NCBI GenBank assembly: GCA_947304065.1
Contig: CAMZAI010000119.1
Location: 1 to 8,629 of the forward strand
Direction of reading: 5' to 3'
Source of the DNA: an uncultured Clostridia bacterium
GTDB taxonomy: Bacteria > Bacillota > Clostridia > Lachnospirales > Lachnospiraceae
Length of the DNA stretch: 8,629 bases
Positions 1 through 5,932 of this stretch are shown here, in pieces. The notes under the pieces were generated by a model. That model saw only the letters and a list, made by a program, of their open reading frames with translations. It was not told the DNA's origin and did no database searches. Each line of letters starts with the position of its first letter. Positions within the stretch are counted from its first letter, which is position 1. The position numbers were made by a program, and so were the translations under genes.

Positions 1-477
1 GACAAGATAAACTACTACCTTGATCTGGCTGAGGTCGTATCGCACCGCAGCACCTGCCTGCGCAGGCATTACGGAGCGGTTATCGTAAAGAACGACGAGG
101 TTATCGCGACGGGCTATGTCGGTGCGCCCCGCGGCAGAAAGAACTGCTCGGACATCGGCAAATGCATCCGCAGCGAGCTCAACATCCCGCGCGGTGAGCG
201 CTACGAGCTCTGCCGCAGCGTACATGCCGAGGCTAACGCGATCATCAGCGCAGCCCGTCAGGACATGATCGGAGCATCGATGTTCCTCTGCGGACTCGAG
301 GCCGATACGGGAGCCTACATCGTCAACTCCAACAGCTGCTCGATGTGCAAGAGACAGATCATCAACTCAGGCATAGAAAAAGTCTACATCCGCGATACCC
401 ACGACGAGTACCGCGTGATAAATGTCAGCGACTGGATCGAAGATGATGAGTCACTGGTTGGTAAATTTGGATATTAA
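1..477 (+). CDS. dCMP deaminase family protein (ComEB-like cytidine/deoxycytidylate deaminase), 5' end missing
   Basis: The frame is open from base 1, so the start lies outside the window; 158 residues and a TAA stop are visible. The family hydrolytically deaminates deoxycytidylate to dUMP, feeding dTMP synthesis, using a catalytic zinc in the cytosol. The signature is clear: the zinc-ligand and proton-shuttle motif HAEANAI falls at window residues 75-81, after the family element GERYELCRSV. The second zinc-ligand pair is in NSCSMCKRQIINSGIEKVYI. The usual family form of that loop is PCxxC; here the Pro is replaced by Ser (SCSMC), but both Cys are present. An early RxYGAVIVKNDEVIATGY strand also fits the fold. 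The last codons lie inside the left arm of the terminator palindrome. Family assignment is strong. The exact substrate (dCMP, or another cytidine compound as in some ComEB-like proteins) cannot be fixed from the sequence. Confidence 0.9.
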   Translation, partial: DKINYYLDLAEVVSHRSTCLRRHYGAVIVKNDEVIATGYVGAPRGRKNCSDIGKCIRSELNIPRGERYELCRSVHAEANAIISAARQDMIGASMFLCGLEADTGAYIVNSNSCSMCKRQIINSGIEKVYIRDTHDEYRVINVSDWIEDDESLVGKFGY

Positions 478-516
478 AAAAAGGGGCTCGCGCCCCTTTT
501 TTTAATATCCAAATTT
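463..516. terminator. Bidirectional intrinsic terminator, perfect 25-bp stem between convergent genes
   Basis: Bases 463-487 are the exact reverse complement of 492-516, with a TCGC tetraloop at 488-491. The core is GGGGC/GCCCC flanked by A7 on the left and T7 on the right, so transcripts on either strand end in a GC stem followed by seven U. The arms then continue through a further 13 perfectly paired A/T-rich bases. The left arm covers the last four codons and stop of the deaminase gene. The right arm touches the last base of the stop codon of the opposite reductase gene. It should insulate the two convergent genes from read-through. Confidence 0.93.
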
Positions 517-1643
517 TATTGTGTAATGTTATCCAGCATCTCCTGCAGTTCCTTCAGGTTCTCGCGGATACTGATGTGCTGTGGACAGGCCTCCTCGCAG
601 AGTCCGCATTCTATGCAGCTCTTTGCCTTTGCCTCGTCGGGGATGTCATGCTCCCATTTCCACTTCGTGCGGCCTGCGTTGTTGTACATGCCGTAATCGT
701 TCCAGATCGAGAAATTGCCGGGGATATTGACTCCGTTCGGGCAGGGCATGCAGTAGCGGCAGCCCGTGCAGCCGTTGAATACGCGCTTGTGAAGGGCGTC
801 GGCCACATGCATTACGGCCTCTTCCTCTTCCTTGGTGAGCGGCTTGAAATCGGTGAAGGTCTTGAGATTGTCCTCAAGCTGTTCGGGAGTGCTCATGCCG
901 GAGAGCACGACCTTGACATTGTTCTTGCTGGCTACGAAGCGCAGAGCCCATGAAGCGGTCGAAGCGTCGGGATCGAGATGCCTGAAGGGCTTCGTAACGT
1001 CCTCGGGAAGAACGGCCAGCGAGCCGCCCTTTACGGGCTCCATGATGACGAGCGGGATGCCCAGAGCCTCGGCGAGAGCAACGCCTGCGTCGCCCGCCTG
1101 GTCGTCAACGTCCATGTAATTGTACTGGATCTGGCAGAAATCCCAGTCCCTGTATTCGATGATATGCCTGAACGCCTCGAAATTGTCGTGGAACGAGAAG
1201 CCGAGGAACCTGATGCGGCCCGCCTCTTTTTCCTTAACGAGATAATCCACAACGCCCAGATCGACCATCTTGTCAAAGCGGTCGCGGTTGCAGGCGTGCA
1301 GCAGATAGAAATCAACATAATCGGTGCGCAGGCGCTCAAGCTGCTCTGCAAAGAGCCTCTTCGCGTCGTCGAGCGTATTGACCGCCCAGAGAGGCAGCTT
1401 CGTAGCAAAAGTGAAGCTGTCACGCGGATACTTCTGCATCACGCGGCCGACGAAGGGCTCGCTCTTTCCGCCGTGATACGGATAAGCGGTGTCAAAATAA
1501 GTGACGCCTGCTTCGTAAGCGCGGTCGAGCATCTGCTCTGCAAGAACCTCGTCGATCTCACCGTCCTTTGTAGGGAAGCGCATGCAGCCGAATCCCAGCA
1601 GCGAAGGCGAAATATCAAGCTTATCGATGTGTTTTTTAAACAT
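516..1643 (-). CDS. Aldo/keto reductase with C-terminal 4Fe-4S ferredoxin-like domain
   Basis: This is a 375-aa cytosolic oxidoreductase of the aldo/keto reductase superfamily, predicted to reduce carbonyl substrates with NAD(P)H; the substrate is not known. The TIM-barrel part spans about residues 8-280. The expected catalytic tetrad is visible: D51 and Y56 in YFDTAYPYHG, K82 in ATKLPLW and H116 in DFYLLHAC. The C-terminal domain carries two cysteine sets: C292-C295-C298-C301, then C343-C346-C349-C353 followed by Pro. This is the pattern of the common clostridial AKR/4Fe-4S fusion proteins, which suggests electron exchange with ferredoxin-type donors. The start is the ATG at 1643-1641. On the - strand a GGAG sits 5 nt upstream of it, with an AGGAGA slightly further up. 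The frame stays open upstream to 1829, but that extension has no family similarity and runs through the promoter region. Convergent with the deaminase gene and divergent from the c-di-AMP operon, so probably monocistronic. Confidence 0.93.
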   Translation of the reverse strand: MFKKHIDKLDISPSLLGFGCMRFPTKDGEIDEVLAEQMLDRAYEAGVTYFDTAYPYHGGKSEPFVGRVMQKYPRDSFTFATKLPLWAVNTLDDAKRLFAEQLERLRTDYVDFYLLHACNRDRFDKMVDLGVVDYLVKEKEAGRIRFLGFSFHDNFEAFRHIIEYRDWDFCQIQYNYMDVDDQAGDAGVALAEALGIPLVIMEPVKGGSLAVLPEDVTKPFRHLDPDASTASWALRFVASKNNVKVVLSGMSTPEQLEDNLKTFTDFKPLTKEEEEAVMHVADALHKRVFNGCTGCRYCMPCPNGVNIPGNFSIWNDYGMYNNAGRTKWKWEHDIPDEAKAKSCIECGLCEEACPQHISIRENLKELQEMLDNITQ

Positions 1644-1695
1644 ACTGTCTCCATTCTCCTGTGTGATGAGATACACGTTTACATTTGACACCTCA

Positions 1696-1724
1696 ATTCT
1701 ATCATAAAGCGCGAAAGGCCACAA
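1696..1724 (-). promoter_or_regulatory. Possible promoter of the aldo/keto reductase gene, overlapped by an inverted repeat
   Basis: Read on the - strand, TTGTGG (1724-1719) and TAGAAT (1701-1696) are separated by 17 nt, giving a plausible sigma-70 type promoter about 50 nt upstream of the reductase ATG. The -10 differs from TATAAT at one position; the -35 is poor (TTG only). A perfect inverted repeat, CCACA-N6-TGTGG (1719-1734), covers the -35 and could be an operator. Start site and regulator are unproven. Confidence 0.4.
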
Positions 1725-1793
1725 TACGCTGTGGATGTTGTATTTTGTAAAACTCATGTAATTTCCCGTAAAACAATTGCAACAAAAAAATTC

Positions 1794-1822
1794 TCGAAAT
1801 TGTCGTGCGAGTGTGATATACT
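1794..1822 (+). promoter_or_regulatory. Promoter of the four-gene c-di-AMP operon (extended -10)
   Basis: An extended -10 box TGATATACT (1814-1822) lies 17 nt after TCGAAA (1794-1799; 4 of 6 match to TTGACA). An A7 tract at 1784-1790 immediately upstream resembles an UP element. Transcription should begin near 1829, leaving an untranslated leader of about 60 nt before the first start codon. That leader can form a 7-bp stem, GTGTACC (1834-1840) with GGTGCAC (1864-1870, one G-U pair), ahead of the ribosome binding site. It is too short for a known c-di-AMP (ydaO) riboswitch. Confidence 0.6.
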
Positions 1823-1888
1823 CTATCATGTATGTGTACCACTATGCCCTTTTTTAGAGCGACGGTGCACGAAAGGAACGGAGGCTGT

Positions 1889-2326
1889 ATGCTTAACAAC
1901 AGAAAAGTCAGGATCATGACGCAGCTTGCGATCTACGAGAAAGGCGAAGGAAAGAAGGACTTCAGGCTGTCCAAATTCTACAAGACCGACTACGCGAGGT
2001 TCAATGTTTTGAAGACCGCGCTGATGGTCACGCTGTCCTACGCCATTCTCTGCGTATTGTTCGCATTGTACAAGCTGCAATATATATTGGACAACGTACT
2101 TACGATCGACTATAAGGCGATCGGATGGAAGGCCCTCGGAATCTACATCGGGCTCATGAGTTTTTATCTCATCTGCACGCTGCTCGGCTACTCCATCAAA
2201 TACGCCCGCTCGCGAAAGAAGCTCAGTAAATATTACCGCATGCTGAAAAAGCTGAAGGATATCTACAGGGAAGAAGACGCTTACGCCGAGGGTGCGGCGG
2301 AAGATTACGACGAAGGTGAGGACTAA
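1889..2326 (+). CDS. Uncharacterised 145-aa two-helix membrane protein, first gene of the cdaA operon
   Basis: I do not recognise a named family. The protein starts with a charged cytoplasmic-looking segment (about residues 1-40, with the motif KKDFRLSKFYKTDYARF). Two membrane helices follow at about 41-62 and 82-104, then a basic stretch (RSRKKLSKYYRMLKKLKDIY, 107-126) and a short acidic end (EEDAYAEGAAEDYDEGED). Both termini are therefore predicted in the cytoplasm. The start chosen is the ATG at 1889, preceded by GGAGG (1880-1884) with a 4-nt spacer. An in-frame ATG at 1832 lies at the transcription start and has no ribosome binding site. The stop is 6 nt before the next start, and the gene heads an operon ending in cdaA and ybbR, so a role in the membrane c-di-AMP or envelope system is inferred from context only. 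The acidic tail resembles in character the longer tail of the next protein. Confidence 0.82.
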   Translation: MLNNRKVRIMTQLAIYEKGEGKKDFRLSKFYKTDYARFNVLKTALMVTLSYAILCVLFALYKLQYILDNVLTIDYKAIGWKALGIYIGLMSFYLICTLLGYSIKYARSRKKLSKYYRMLKKLKDIYREEDAYAEGAAEDYDEGED

Positions 2327-2332
2327 GATCCC

Positions 2333-3652
2333 ATGGTAATGAAACTGCTTGAGTTTAGGACCCTTTTGCTCAAGATATATCAAAAGGCGAGATTTATAAT
2401 CAATCCGATCGTTAAGTTCTTTTTGAGCATGGTAGTGTTCAACTGGATCAATTCTGAGATCGGTTACGACCAGCGTTTTGCTTCAAAGACCATCGTATTG
2501 CTGCTTTCGGCGATATGCGCGGTCACTCCGGGCGGAGTGCTCGTATTCCTTACGATGGTGCTGATGCTCGTGCATGTATTCCACGCATCGATACTGCTCG
2601 CGGCGCTGCTGTTCCTGCTGTTCGTGGTACTTTACGGACTGCTGATGAGATTCTCCCCCGAGGAGGCTCTCGCTGCGGTAGCTGTACCCGTTCTGGCGAA
2701 GTATAACCTGCACTACAGCGTACCCATGGTACTCGGCTGCACCGCTACGCCTCTTTCGATGCTTCCCTGCGCATGCGGCGTGATCATTTATCACACGATC
2801 AGTGTCATCAAGACATATTCGGGCCAGCAGATCAACCTTAAGAACCTGGATGAGGTGATCGGGCTCTTTACCGGCGTTGTTGACGCATTTCTGGCAAATA
2901 AGCAGATGCTGATCACTATCGCGGTATTCGCGCTGGTGATCGTTGCGATATTCATTATCCGCAGATGCAGCTTTGACTTCGCGTTCATCGTATCGATCGG
3001 CGCGGGCGTGCTCGTGAACATCCTCGGATTCCTGGTTGCGGTACTTCATTTCAACGTATCGATCAATGCGGGCAAGCTCATCCTGATGTCGCTGTTCTCG
3101 GGACTTATCGCGATCGTGCTTGAATTCTTCAAGAGAGTTCTCGACTACACCGCGATCGAGCGCGTTCAGTTCGAAGACGACGATTATTACTACTACGTGA
3201 AGGCCGTTCCGAAGGTCAATGTAAGCATTCCACGCCACAGCGTAAAGCGTATGAGCGATTACAGGGACGAGGAGGCTGAAGAGGAGACTCCCGCGACAGG
3301 CAGCTATGCGGCTTTTGCCGGCGATACCTACGAGGAAGACGAAGAGGAAGAAGAGGACATCCGCATCGCTCCCCCGAAGAAAAAGAACCGTTTCTCCTTC
3401 AACAGGAGCGACTATATCAAGGAGACTCCCGCAGTTCCGAAGGATTCGGATATCCGCTACGAGGAGTTTGACGACAGCGATTTTGACGAGGACGGCGCGG
3501 GACTTGACGCCGAGGTCATCCGCTATGACAGGGATGAGGACCTTTCCGCCTTCGGCATGAAGAACATCGGTCCCGCGGACGACGCGAAACCCGCTGACGA
3601 CGGGGAGTACGAGACCTGGATGACCCTTGACGATGACGACAACAATAACTGA
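2333..3652 (+). CDS. Uncharacterised 439-aa polytopic membrane protein with long acidic, Tyr-rich cytoplasmic tail
   Basis: No named family recognised. Residues about 20-265 hold seven or eight hydrophobic segments (roughly 21-38, 52-65, 67-82, 84-104, 127-157, 190-210, 216-240, 247-265). One contains a cysteine/proline-rich stretch, VLGCTATPLSMLPCACGV (133-150). From about residue 268 the chain becomes soluble and begins with a distinctive junction, YTAIERVQFEDDDYYYYVKA (272-291). It then runs about 150 residues that are mostly Asp/Glu with Tyr, including a DTYEEDEEEEEDI run (331-343), broken by one basic patch (PPKKKNRFSFNRSDYIK). The tail looks disordered and cytoplasmic. The start at 2333 follows AGGTGAGG (2314-2321) with an 11-nt spacer; an alternative ATG at 2339 is further from it. 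The stop is 14 nt before the cdaA ATG. Position between a small membrane protein and CdaA suggests a partner or regulator of the cyclase. This is inference; a transporter or cell-envelope role is equally open. Confidence 0.85.
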   Translation: MVMKLLEFRTLLLKIYQKARFIINPIVKFFLSMVVFNWINSEIGYDQRFASKTIVLLLSAICAVTPGGVLVFLTMVLMLVHVFHASILLAALLFLLFVVLYGLLMRFSPEEALAAVAVPVLAKYNLHYSVPMVLGCTATPLSMLPCACGVIIYHTISVIKTYSGQQINLKNLDEVIGLFTGVVDAFLANKQMLITIAVFALVIVAIFIIRRCSFDFAFIVSIGAGVLVNILGFLVAVLHFNVSINAGKLILMSLFSGLIAIVLEFFKRVLDYTAIERVQFEDDDYYYYVKAVPKVNVSIPRHSVKRMSDYRDEEAEEETPATGSYAAFAGDTYEEDEEEEEDIRIAPPKKKNRFSFNRSDYIKETPAVPKDSDIRYEEFDDSDFDEDGAGLDAEVIRYDRDEDLSAFGMKNIGPADDAKPADDGEYETWMTLDDDDNNN

Positions 3653-3666
3653 TTTTGGGGAAGACT

Positions 3667-4563
3667 ATGAATACTATCAAAGAATTCATATTGGAAATGA
3701 TCAGTCCCATCACGATGATGAAATTTTCGATCATGGACGTGATCGAGATCCTTATCATCGCGGTGCTCATTTACAACATCATAAAGTGGGTCCGTGATAC
3801 CAGAGCCTGGGTTCTGATGAAGGGTATCCTGGTACTGTTCCTGTTCTATATTCTGGCCACGATCCTGGGCTTCGACGCGATACTCTGGATATTCCAGAAC
3901 GGTATCGGAGTCGGAATCACGGCGTTGGTAATCCTGTTCCAGCCCGAACTGCGCAAGGCTCTTGAACAGCTCGGCAAGAGAAACATCATGACGCCTTTCT
4001 TCGAGACTCAGGAAGCGAATATGTTTTCCGACGAGACCATCGGAGAGATCGTAAAGGCCACATATGAGCTCGCAAAGGCCAGGACCGGCGCGCTGATCGT
4101 TATCGAGCGCAGCGTGAAGCTCGACGATTACGAGCAGACCGGTATCGCCCTCGACGCAAAGCTCACCAGCCAGCTGCTGATCAATATTTTCGAGCACAAT
4201 ACGCCGCTCCATGACGGCGCTGTAATAGTAAGAGGCAACCGTGTGACTTCGGCTACATGTTATCTTCCTCTTTCCGAAAACACCAGACTCAGTAAGGATC
4301 TCGGTACCAGACACCGTGCGGCGGTCGGCATCAGCGAAGTGACCGACAGCTTCACGATCGTTGTTTCCGAGGAGACCGGCGGAGTTGCGATCGCGGAGAA
4401 CGGCGAGCTGACCAGACGCGTGGGACGTGAGTTCCTCTATGACCGTCTGCTCGAGCTCCAGAATAAGACCGAAGATACCGAGGAGACCGGCAAGGGCTTC
4501 TTCGGGAAGGCCGCCTCATTTGCGAAGCACAGCGTTAAGGTCGGCAGAAAGGCAGACAAATGA
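3667..4563 (+). CDS. cdaA: Diadenylate cyclase CdaA (membrane-bound c-di-AMP synthase)
   Basis: CdaA condenses two ATP into cyclic di-AMP, which in Firmicutes controls potassium and osmolyte uptake and is linked to cell-wall homeostasis. The 298-aa product has three membrane helices at about residues 23-40, 48-68 and 78-93. The DAC catalytic domain follows at about 110-260. Hallmarks are intact: the DGA motif (183-185, in LHDGAVIV), the RHR motif (215-217, in GTRHRAAVGISEVTDS) and SEETGG (234-239). About 30 extra residues at the C-terminus are lysine-rich and appear non-conserved. The ATG at 3667 is preceded by GGGGAAG (3657-3663); an in-frame TTG at 3655 overlaps that ribosome binding site and is rejected. 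The stop codon overlaps the ybbR start (ATGA, 4560-4563), implying translational coupling of enzyme and partner. All seen motifs match active enzymes, so the call is secure. Confidence 0.97.
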   Translation: MNTIKEFILEMISPITMMKFSIMDVIEILIIAVLIYNIIKWVRDTRAWVLMKGILVLFLFYILATILGFDAILWIFQNGIGVGITALVILFQPELRKALEQLGKRNIMTPFFETQEANMFSDETIGEIVKATYELAKARTGALIVIERSVKLDDYEQTGIALDAKLTSQLLINIFEHNTPLHDGAVIVRGNRVTSATCYLPLSENTRLSKDLGTRHRAAVGISEVTDSFTIVVSEETGGVAIAENGELTRRVGREFLYDRLLELQNKTEDTEETGKGFFGKAASFAKHSVKVGRKADK

Positions 4564-5807
4564 AAGAAAGACTTACACACAATCTGGGTCTGAAGATACT
4601 TTCCATTGTCCTCGCCGCATTTACCTGGTTCCTGATCATGAATGTGGCGGACCCGGTGGTAACTTCTACCTTCAGCAATATTCCCGTGCAGATAGAGCAC
4701 GAAGAGGTTCTTACGAACCGCGGATATCAGTACACGATCGAGTCCGGCGACAAAGTTGACATCAAGGTCAAGGGCAAGAGATCGATCGTTGATTCCCTCA
4801 CGGAGAACGATTTTAAGGCTACAGCGGATTTCAATTCACTTACGGCGCTATTCATGGCGTCGATCACAGTGGAGTGCACCTCCGAGCACGCGAGCGAGGT
4901 CGTGATCTCGATAAGGAACGAGACTATGGCGGTCAAGCTCGAGGATCAGGAGATCAAGTCGTTTAACGTCAGGATCATACTTAACGGCGAGCTGAAGCCC
5001 GGTTACTACTGCTACGATACATCCTGCAGCCCTCAGCTGATCACGGCTACCGCATCCGTTACACAGATGCAGTCTGTGAAGGAGCTTGTGGCGGTTGTCG
5101 ACGTTTCCGACGCGAGCTCGACATTTACCGCGGACTGCGAGCTTATGGCCCTCGATTTCCAGGGCAATGAGATAGACGCCCAAAAGGTAAGCCTCTCGCA
5201 GAGCTCGGTTCCCGTAACTGTCGGCATCTATCCGACAAAGGCAGTGGACATTAAGATCACTACCACCGAGGAACCCGCGGCGGGCTATTACGTTGAGAAG
5301 ATCGAATACGCGCCTCAGAGCATCGTTATTGCGGCAGCCGAGAGCGCGATCAAGAATATAACGGAGATAGAGATACCCTGCAGCGTTGCCGGAGCGAACT
5401 CGAACATCGAGGTGCGCCTGGACGCAGAGGATTATCTGCATGAGCATTACGGAGTAGACTGCTTCATCGCGGACGCGAGCAGCTACATCTCGGCTGTCGT
5501 TACGATCAGCCCGATGGTTGAAAAGGTGCTTGAGCTCAGCGAGAACAGCATACTGCCGATGAATCTGGCGGAAGGCCTTGAATGCGTGATCTATTCGGTA
5601 GGCTCGACGGTGACCGTAAAGGGGCCCGCGGCCGATATTGAGAAGCTCACGGTCGAGGATCTGCATCTCTACATCGATCTGGCCGGCTGCATCTCGGGCA
5701 CCTACTCGAGACAGGTCAAGGCGAGGACGGACGCGAAGGTGGAGATCAAGGTCAGCGACGTGATGGTAAGGCTCTCCGAGCAGGGAGCGGATCAGAATCA
5801 GGACTGA
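4560..5807 (+). CDS. ybbR: YbbR/CdaR-type c-di-AMP cyclase regulator with four YbbR repeats
   Basis: In Bacillus-type bacteria the YbbR protein (CdaR) binds CdaA at the membrane and modulates c-di-AMP synthesis from outside the cytoplasm. This 415-aa protein has one N-terminal membrane anchor (about residues 10-30, LKILSIVLAAFTWFLIMNVA) with no lipobox cysteine, so it should be a signal-anchor protein with its bulk outside. Four degenerate YbbR beta-domains of about 85-90 residues can be placed at roughly 35-125, 133-222, 228-318 and 322-407. Repeats two and three share a GYY element near their start followed by a P-Q/x-I hydrophobic strand. The ATG overlaps the cdaA stop by 4 nt, with AAAGG (4548-4552) spaced 7 nt upstream. 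The product is somewhat shorter than B. subtilis CdaR but has the same architecture. The following gene is leuA, not glmM as in the Bacillus operon. Confidence 0.92.
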   Translation: MKERLTHNLGLKILSIVLAAFTWFLIMNVADPVVTSTFSNIPVQIEHEEVLTNRGYQYTIESGDKVDIKVKGKRSIVDSLTENDFKATADFNSLTALFMASITVECTSEHASEVVISIRNETMAVKLEDQEIKSFNVRIILNGELKPGYYCYDTSCSPQLITATASVTQMQSVKELVAVVDVSDASSTFTADCELMALDFQGNEIDAQKVSLSQSSVPVTVGIYPTKAVDIKITTTEEPAAGYYVEKIEYAPQSIVIAAAESAIKNITEIEIPCSVAGANSNIEVRLDAEDYLHEHYGVDCFIADASSYISAVVTISPMVEKVLELSENSILPMNLAEGLECVIYSVGSTVTVKGPAADIEKLTVEDLHLYIDLAGCISGTYSRQVKARTDAKVEIKVSDVMVRLSEQGADQNQD

Positions 5808-5823
5808 AGATCCTGAGGTAAAA

Positions 5824-5865
5824 ATGCCGATTTACGGCGCGGGCAGCAGAGGGACATTTTTATAA
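5824..5865 (+). CDS. Possible 13-aa leader peptide upstream of leuA
   Basis: The ORF reads MPIYGAGSRGTFL and is preceded by TGAGGT (5814-5819), with GAGG 5 nt before the ATG, as good a ribosome binding site as those of the real genes nearby. Its last codons are TTA, a leucine codon that looks rare in this G/C-rich coding context, and TAA. It runs through the left arm and into the loop of the hairpin at 5836-5884. A ribosome translating it would melt that stem, the geometry expected of a leader peptide. Against this, it has a single Leu codon rather than a run, and no attenuator terminator follows. A chance ORF is quite possible. Confidence 0.3.
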   Translation: MPIYGAGSRGTFL

Positions 5866-5884
5866 TTTCCCGTGCTCCCGCGCC
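5836..5884 (+). promoter_or_regulatory. Large GC-rich hairpin in the ybbR-leuA spacer
   Basis: GGCGCGGG (5836-5843) pairs perfectly with CCCGCGCC (5877-5884). After a one-base bulge, AGCA (5845-5848) pairs with TGCT (5873-5876), then GGGA (5851-5854) with TCCC (5868-5871). This gives about 16 bp closing an A/T-rich 13-nt loop. No T-run follows on either strand, so it is not a standard intrinsic terminator. A smaller stem, GCCG-ATTTA-CGGC (5826-5838), overlaps its left foot and is mutually exclusive with it. It could be an attenuator-like switch, an RNA stability element between ybbR and leuA, or a protein-binding site. The loop contains TATAAT (5861-5866), but no -35 is correctly spaced. Confidence 0.5.
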
Positions 5885-5932
5885 TAGCGATTATTTACGA
5901 TAAGCTAAAGTACAGGTAAGAGGAAAGCAAAG

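Noticed and set aside
978..1688. Plus-strand open frame opposite the aldo/keto reductase
   Set aside because: It is a mirror of the well-supported reductase gene, whose catalytic and Fe-S residues are intact; no domain or ribosome binding site of its own.
1644..1829. N-terminal extension of the aldo/keto reductase to an ATG at 1829
   Set aside because: The extra 62 residues lack family similarity, cross the divergent promoter region, and the ATG at 1643 has the ribosome binding site and the expected family N-terminus.
1832..1888. Upstream start at 1832 for the 145-aa membrane protein
   Set aside because: It lies only about 10 nt after the predicted -10 box with no ribosome binding site; the ATG at 1889 follows GGAGG.
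1823..1888. c-di-AMP (ydaO-type) riboswitch in the leader of the cdaA operon
   Set aside because: The leader is only about 60 nt, much shorter than that class, and shows just one simple stem.
2483..3238. Long antisense open frame opposite the 439-aa membrane protein
   Set aside because: No recognisable domain, very charged and repetitive composition, no start signal; explained by codon bias of the sense gene. The same holds for antisense frames opposite cdaA (3523-4314), ybbR (4848-5666), leuA (6641-7489) and the permease (7519-8445).
3655..3666. TTG start for CdaA at 3655
   Set aside because: It overlaps the GGGGAAG ribosome binding site; the ATG at 3667 is properly spaced from it.
5861..5866. 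TATAAT as the -10 of a leuA promoter
   Set aside because: No -35-like hexamer at 16-18 nt upstream and no TG extension; the nearest candidate TTTACG (5831-5836) is 24 nt away, and the hexamer lies in a hairpin loop.
5808..5932. Leucine T-box riboswitch before leuA
   Set aside because: The region is too short and lacks the T-box AGGGTGGNACCGCG element and a terminator stem with U-tract.
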